From Pseudomonadota bacterium (GTDB lineage: Bacteria; Myxococcota; Bradymonadia; UBA4248), in the NCBI GenBank assembly GCA_017629415.1, contig JAGBXG010000477.1, positions 1 to 8,035 of the forward strand: 8,035 nt of DNA, in the 5' to 3' direction. This document shows, one piece after another, positions 5,886 to 8,035 of the stretch (within the stretch, counting starts at the first letter, position 1; each line of letters opens with the position of its first letter). Under the pieces are notes generated by a model that saw only the letters and a list, made by a program, of their open reading frames with translations, had not been told where the DNA came from and ran no database searches. Made by a program: the position numbers and the translations under genes.

Positions 5886-7764
5886 GGGATTTTTCCTTAT
5901 CTTCCGTGTGTTCATGTGAAATGCTGTCAATGGTTACCGCCATTTGTCCATCAAACAACCGCACAGTCAGGGGTTCCCCCACAGCAGCATCTGTCGTGCA
6001 TTTTATCATTTTACCTTGTGCATTGCTCAAAGTCACAAAACCGCGACGATATAAATCCGTGGGATCGAGCAATTTTAAGGTTTCTGAATATCGATTTAAT
6101 GTATCTTTTGCATTCTGTTTTTGCTTTTGAGCATAATCATAAATTCTTTGACCTGAAAGCTCCAGATTTTGCTTTTCTGTCATTAAATTGAATCGGACGG
6201 CATTTCGAATGGCCACGATTTGTTGTTCAAGTTCATTTTCCGCTCTGGCTTTTGTGCTTTCGACATGATGCACAAGTGCCATGCTTTGCTGCCTGAGTAT
6301 GCTCTGCTCAATTTGGACGCGAGTTTGGGTGTGATGCCGTAAATCAGCCTGAAAACGATTCAATTCTTGCACAGAATCTGTTCGAATTTGTGTCACAGCT
6401 TTTCCAATTTGTTGAATCTGATGATTCAGCGACCGTTCTGCATCTGTTTTTATCTGTATGACATGACGAGAAAGGGTTGATGCAGCCAGCTGCAAGGCAT
6501 GATTTGACTGTTGAAGATGCATTTGTGCCTGGCGTTTGACTTGATCGGCAGCTTTTCCGAGCTGATTTTCAAGTTCTTGCAGACTGTTAATGATCTTTAA
6601 TGCGGCATCGGTAGGTGTGATATAGCATTCGGCGATTTCATCGAGTACAGATTTATCGCGCTCATGTCCAATGGCTATCAAAAATTTTAACGGGCATCGC
6701 GCAATATATTCCCCAATTCGCAGATTATTAAATCCCTCAAGATCGAGAGAACCGCCGCCGCCGCGAAGGATGATCCCAAGATCAAAGGCATCCCAACCTA
6801 TCTTCTGGAGCTGCCCAAAAGCATTCATCACCATGGGTTCAACGTCTTTTCCCTGAACGCGCACGTGAAACAAAGTAATGCGAAATGGAAACTGAGATGT
6901 TTCAAGTTTATGCTTAAAATCTCCGTAACCGGCAGCGTCTTTAGAGGAAAAAACAGCAAGCCGAAGCGGTAAAATTGGCATGGGAAGACGCTTATTCTGC
7001 TCTGCAATTCCCATGGCTTTGAGCTTTTCAACAATCTGAAGTTTCTGTTTATAGATTTCACCTTCGGTAAACAGCGGATCTATTTCTTGAACATTTAATT
7101 GCGGCGTCCCGTATTTTGTCGAGTATTCGAGTCTTCCTCTGACTCGAATTTTTATGCCGGCAACGAGCTGGGGTAATTTATTTTCGAGAATGCGCTGTCG
7201 GATATCGCTCCAAACTTCCGACCAAATGACAATTTTGAGCTGATTGTCAGCCTCGCGTTTTCCCGATTTGGGATTTGTTGAAGTACTTTCCGCCAAAGTG
7301 CCAAAAAACCACTTGGTTAAACTCAAACTTGAGGGGTCAAAAAGTTCGCCTTGTACCCAAATGTCTTGCGGAAACGCATTCTGCAGCGTGCCTTTAATGA
7401 GCATGCCGAGTTCTTTGACGCTATATGTATGCACGGCTGTCTGTGCCGGCGCAGACAGCCGATAAGCTGCTGAAAATGTCTCAGGGCTCTGTTTTTTGGG
7501 GGATGTCGTTCGTTGAGTGCTGATTTTTTCTTGGTATCCAAGTGCATCGAGATGGCCGCGAACAGACGCAATCCCCTTCTCATTCAATTTCCAAAAAAGA
7601 CGTCCATTTCCCTGCGATGGAATTTGAATGCGTTCAGCCCCCTGCTCTGCCATCATTGCCGCCAGTCCACGATCATCACTGCAAGTCACAAGCCATGCTT
7701 GATATTGCGCGACATATCCATAAAACCGTGCAGGACACGCGGCTGACTGTTCACTGGCACTCAT
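5875..7764 (-). CDS. xseA: Exodeoxyribonuclease VII large (catalytic) subunit, unusually long
   Basis: XseA is the catalytic subunit that, with XseB, degrades single-stranded DNA from both ends in the cytoplasm. At 629 residues it is far longer than the E. coli protein (about 450). Residues 12-78 form a compact segment I do not recognise (FYGYVAQYQAWLVTC to VRGHLDALGYQ), followed by a polar linker to about 112. The OB-fold DNA-binding domain spans about 113-228 (YSVKELGMLIKGTL, IWVQGEL, IKIRVRGRLEYSTKYGTPQLNVQEI). The catalytic domain follows, with SSKDAAGYGDF (273-283), LRGGGGSLDLEGFNN (333-347), IGHERDKSVLDEIAE (365-379) and TPTDAA (383-388). A long coiled coil runs about 395-560. The conserved C-terminal part, LLDPTDLYRRGFVTL to VRLFDGQMAVTI, ends near 612. 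The start is supported by AAGGAG 5 bases upstream. It lies 55 bp after nadA and overlaps xseB by 11 bp. Confidence 0.96.
   Translation of the reverse strand: MSASEQSAACPARFYGYVAQYQAWLVTCSDDRGLAAMMAEQGAERIQIPSQGNGRLFWKLNEKGIASVRGHLDALGYQEKISTQRTTSPKKQSPETFSAAYRLSAPAQTAVHTYSVKELGMLIKGTLQNAFPQDIWVQGELFDPSSLSLTKWFFGTLAESTSTNPKSGKREADNQLKIVIWSEVWSDIRQRILENKLPQLVAGIKIRVRGRLEYSTKYGTPQLNVQEIDPLFTEGEIYKQKLQIVEKLKAMGIAEQNKRLPMPILPLRLAVFSSKDAAGYGDFKHKLETSQFPFRITLFHVRVQGKDVEPMVMNAFGQLQKIGWDAFDLGIILRGGGGSLDLEGFNNLRIGEYIARCPLKFLIAIGHERDKSVLDEIAECYITPTDAALKIINSLQELENQLGKAADQVKRQAQMHLQQSNHALQLAASTLSRHVIQIKTDAERSLNHQIQQIGKAVTQIRTDSVQELNRFQADLRHHTQTRVQIEQSILRQQSMALVHHVESTKARAENELEQQIVAIRNAVRFNLMTEKQNLELSGQRIYDYAQKQKQNAKDTLNRYSETLKLLDPTDLYRRGFVTLSNAQGKMIKCTTDAAVGEPLTVRLFDGQMAVTIDSISHEHTEDKEKSHGK
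5894..5898 (-). promoter_or_regulatory. Shine-Dalgarno of xseB within the end of xseA
   Basis: AAGGA on the minus strand, 8 bases before the xseB ATG (5885), lies inside the last codons of xseA. It fixes the xseB start and supports coupling to xseA translation. Confidence 0.75.
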
Positions 7765-7769
7765 GACGA

Positions 7770-7775
7770 CTCCTT
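7770..7775 (-). promoter_or_regulatory. Strong Shine-Dalgarno of xseA
   Basis: A perfect AAGGAG lies 5 bases before the ATG at 7764. It confirms that the extra N-terminal segment of XseA is translated rather than an over-long start call. The nearest conserved XseA sequence begins more than 330 bases further in. Confidence 0.8.
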
Positions 7776-7819
7776 AAAACTGGCTTGCAAAGGTTTTATG
7801 GCTTTGTGGAACTCGGCGA

Positions 7820-8035
7820 TTAACTCAACTCAAGCATGCGTTCGATAGGTTTGACAGCTTTTGTCATGATGTCGGCATCTAAAACAATTTCATGCCCACC
7901 GCCTTTGAGGGCATCGCGAACCTGTTGAAGTGTAATGCATTTCATATCGGCACAGGAAATCACGGGTTTGAGCGGTATAAATCGACGATCGGGAAAACAT
8001 ACCTGCAAACGATGCATCATGCCGATTTCTGTACC
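7820..8035 (-). CDS. nadA: Quinolinate synthase, C-terminal 71 residues (5' end outside window)
   Basis: The frame is open to the right window edge and starts GTEIGMMHRLQVCFPDRRF. The closing part, KPVISCADMKCITLQQVRDAL to EIVLDADIMTKAVKPIERMLEL, is the characteristic end of NadA. The Cys in SCADMK, followed by the K-x-I-T pattern, corresponds to one of the three cysteines that hold the [4Fe-4S] cluster; the other two are outside the window. NadA condenses iminoaspartate with dihydroxyacetone phosphate to quinolinate in de novo NAD biosynthesis, in the cytoplasm. It stops 55 bp before xseA on the same strand, with no strong terminator between, so the three genes may share a transcript. The gap holds only a weak 5-bp CAAAG/CTTTG pairing and the xseA ribosome site. 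Confidence 0.93.
   Translation of the reverse strand, partial: GTEIGMMHRLQVCFPDRRFIPLKPVISCADMKCITLQQVRDALKGGGHEIVLDADIMTKAVKPIERMLELS

Noticed and set aside
5886..5930. Longer xseB start giving 88 residues
   Set aside because: The added 15 residues lie wholly inside xseA, are unlike XseB N-termini, and have no ribosome site, whereas the ATG at 5885 has AAGGA at good spacing.
7776..7819. Possible terminator between nadA and xseA (CAAAG/CTTTG)
   Set aside because: The stem is only 5 bp, A/T-rich and without a following T run.

Overview
The window looks like chromosomal DNA of a Gram-negative bacterium. Genes are tightly packed with Shine-Dalgarno starts, there is one Sec signal peptide and one lipoprotein signal with outer-membrane-type sorting (Gln at +2), and G+C is a little under half by eye. 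The secreted protein at the left edge combines Asp-rich calcium-binding repeats, a von Willebrand factor A (VWA) domain and a Cys-rich tail. From memory, this resembles secreted VWA proteins of the Myxococcota/Bradymonadota (former Deltaproteobacteria). That placement is an inference and is weak without a search.

Layout. (1) 1-2318, plus strand: the C-terminal 771 residues of a large exported protein, running in from the left edge. (2) 2319-2472: a gene-free convergent gap with strong hairpins and one copy of a dispersed intergenic repeat. (3) 3975-2473 and 5355-3976, minus strand: two peptidase family M16 genes. The upstream one is a zinc protease with an intact HxxEH motif. The downstream one is a lipoprotein homologue that has lost it. 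The stop codon of the first directly abuts the start codon of the second. (4) 5356-5663: about 300 bases without a gene, largely made of repeats (a second copy of the dispersed element, a partial third copy, a 21-bp tandem duplication and an unassigned block with a small hairpin). (5) 5885-5664 and 7764-5875, minus strand: xseB and xseA, the two subunits of exodeoxyribonuclease VII, overlapping by 11 bp. (6) 8035-7820, minus strand: the C-terminal end of nadA (quinolinate synthase), running off the right edge.

How the genes work together. nadA-xseA-xseB reads as one minus-strand transcription unit whose promoter lies outside the window. XseA and XseB form one nuclease, and the overlap suggests coupled translation. 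NadA (NAD biosynthesis) has no known functional link to it. The two M16 genes read as a separate operon for a cell-envelope protease pair, one catalytic and one non-catalytic. I see no tRNA, rRNA, CRISPR array, intact insertion sequence or phage gene. The least ordinary items are the dispersed repeat, the unusually long XseA with an unrecognised N-terminal segment, and the in-frame M16/M16 junction. I found no convincing new multi-gene system.
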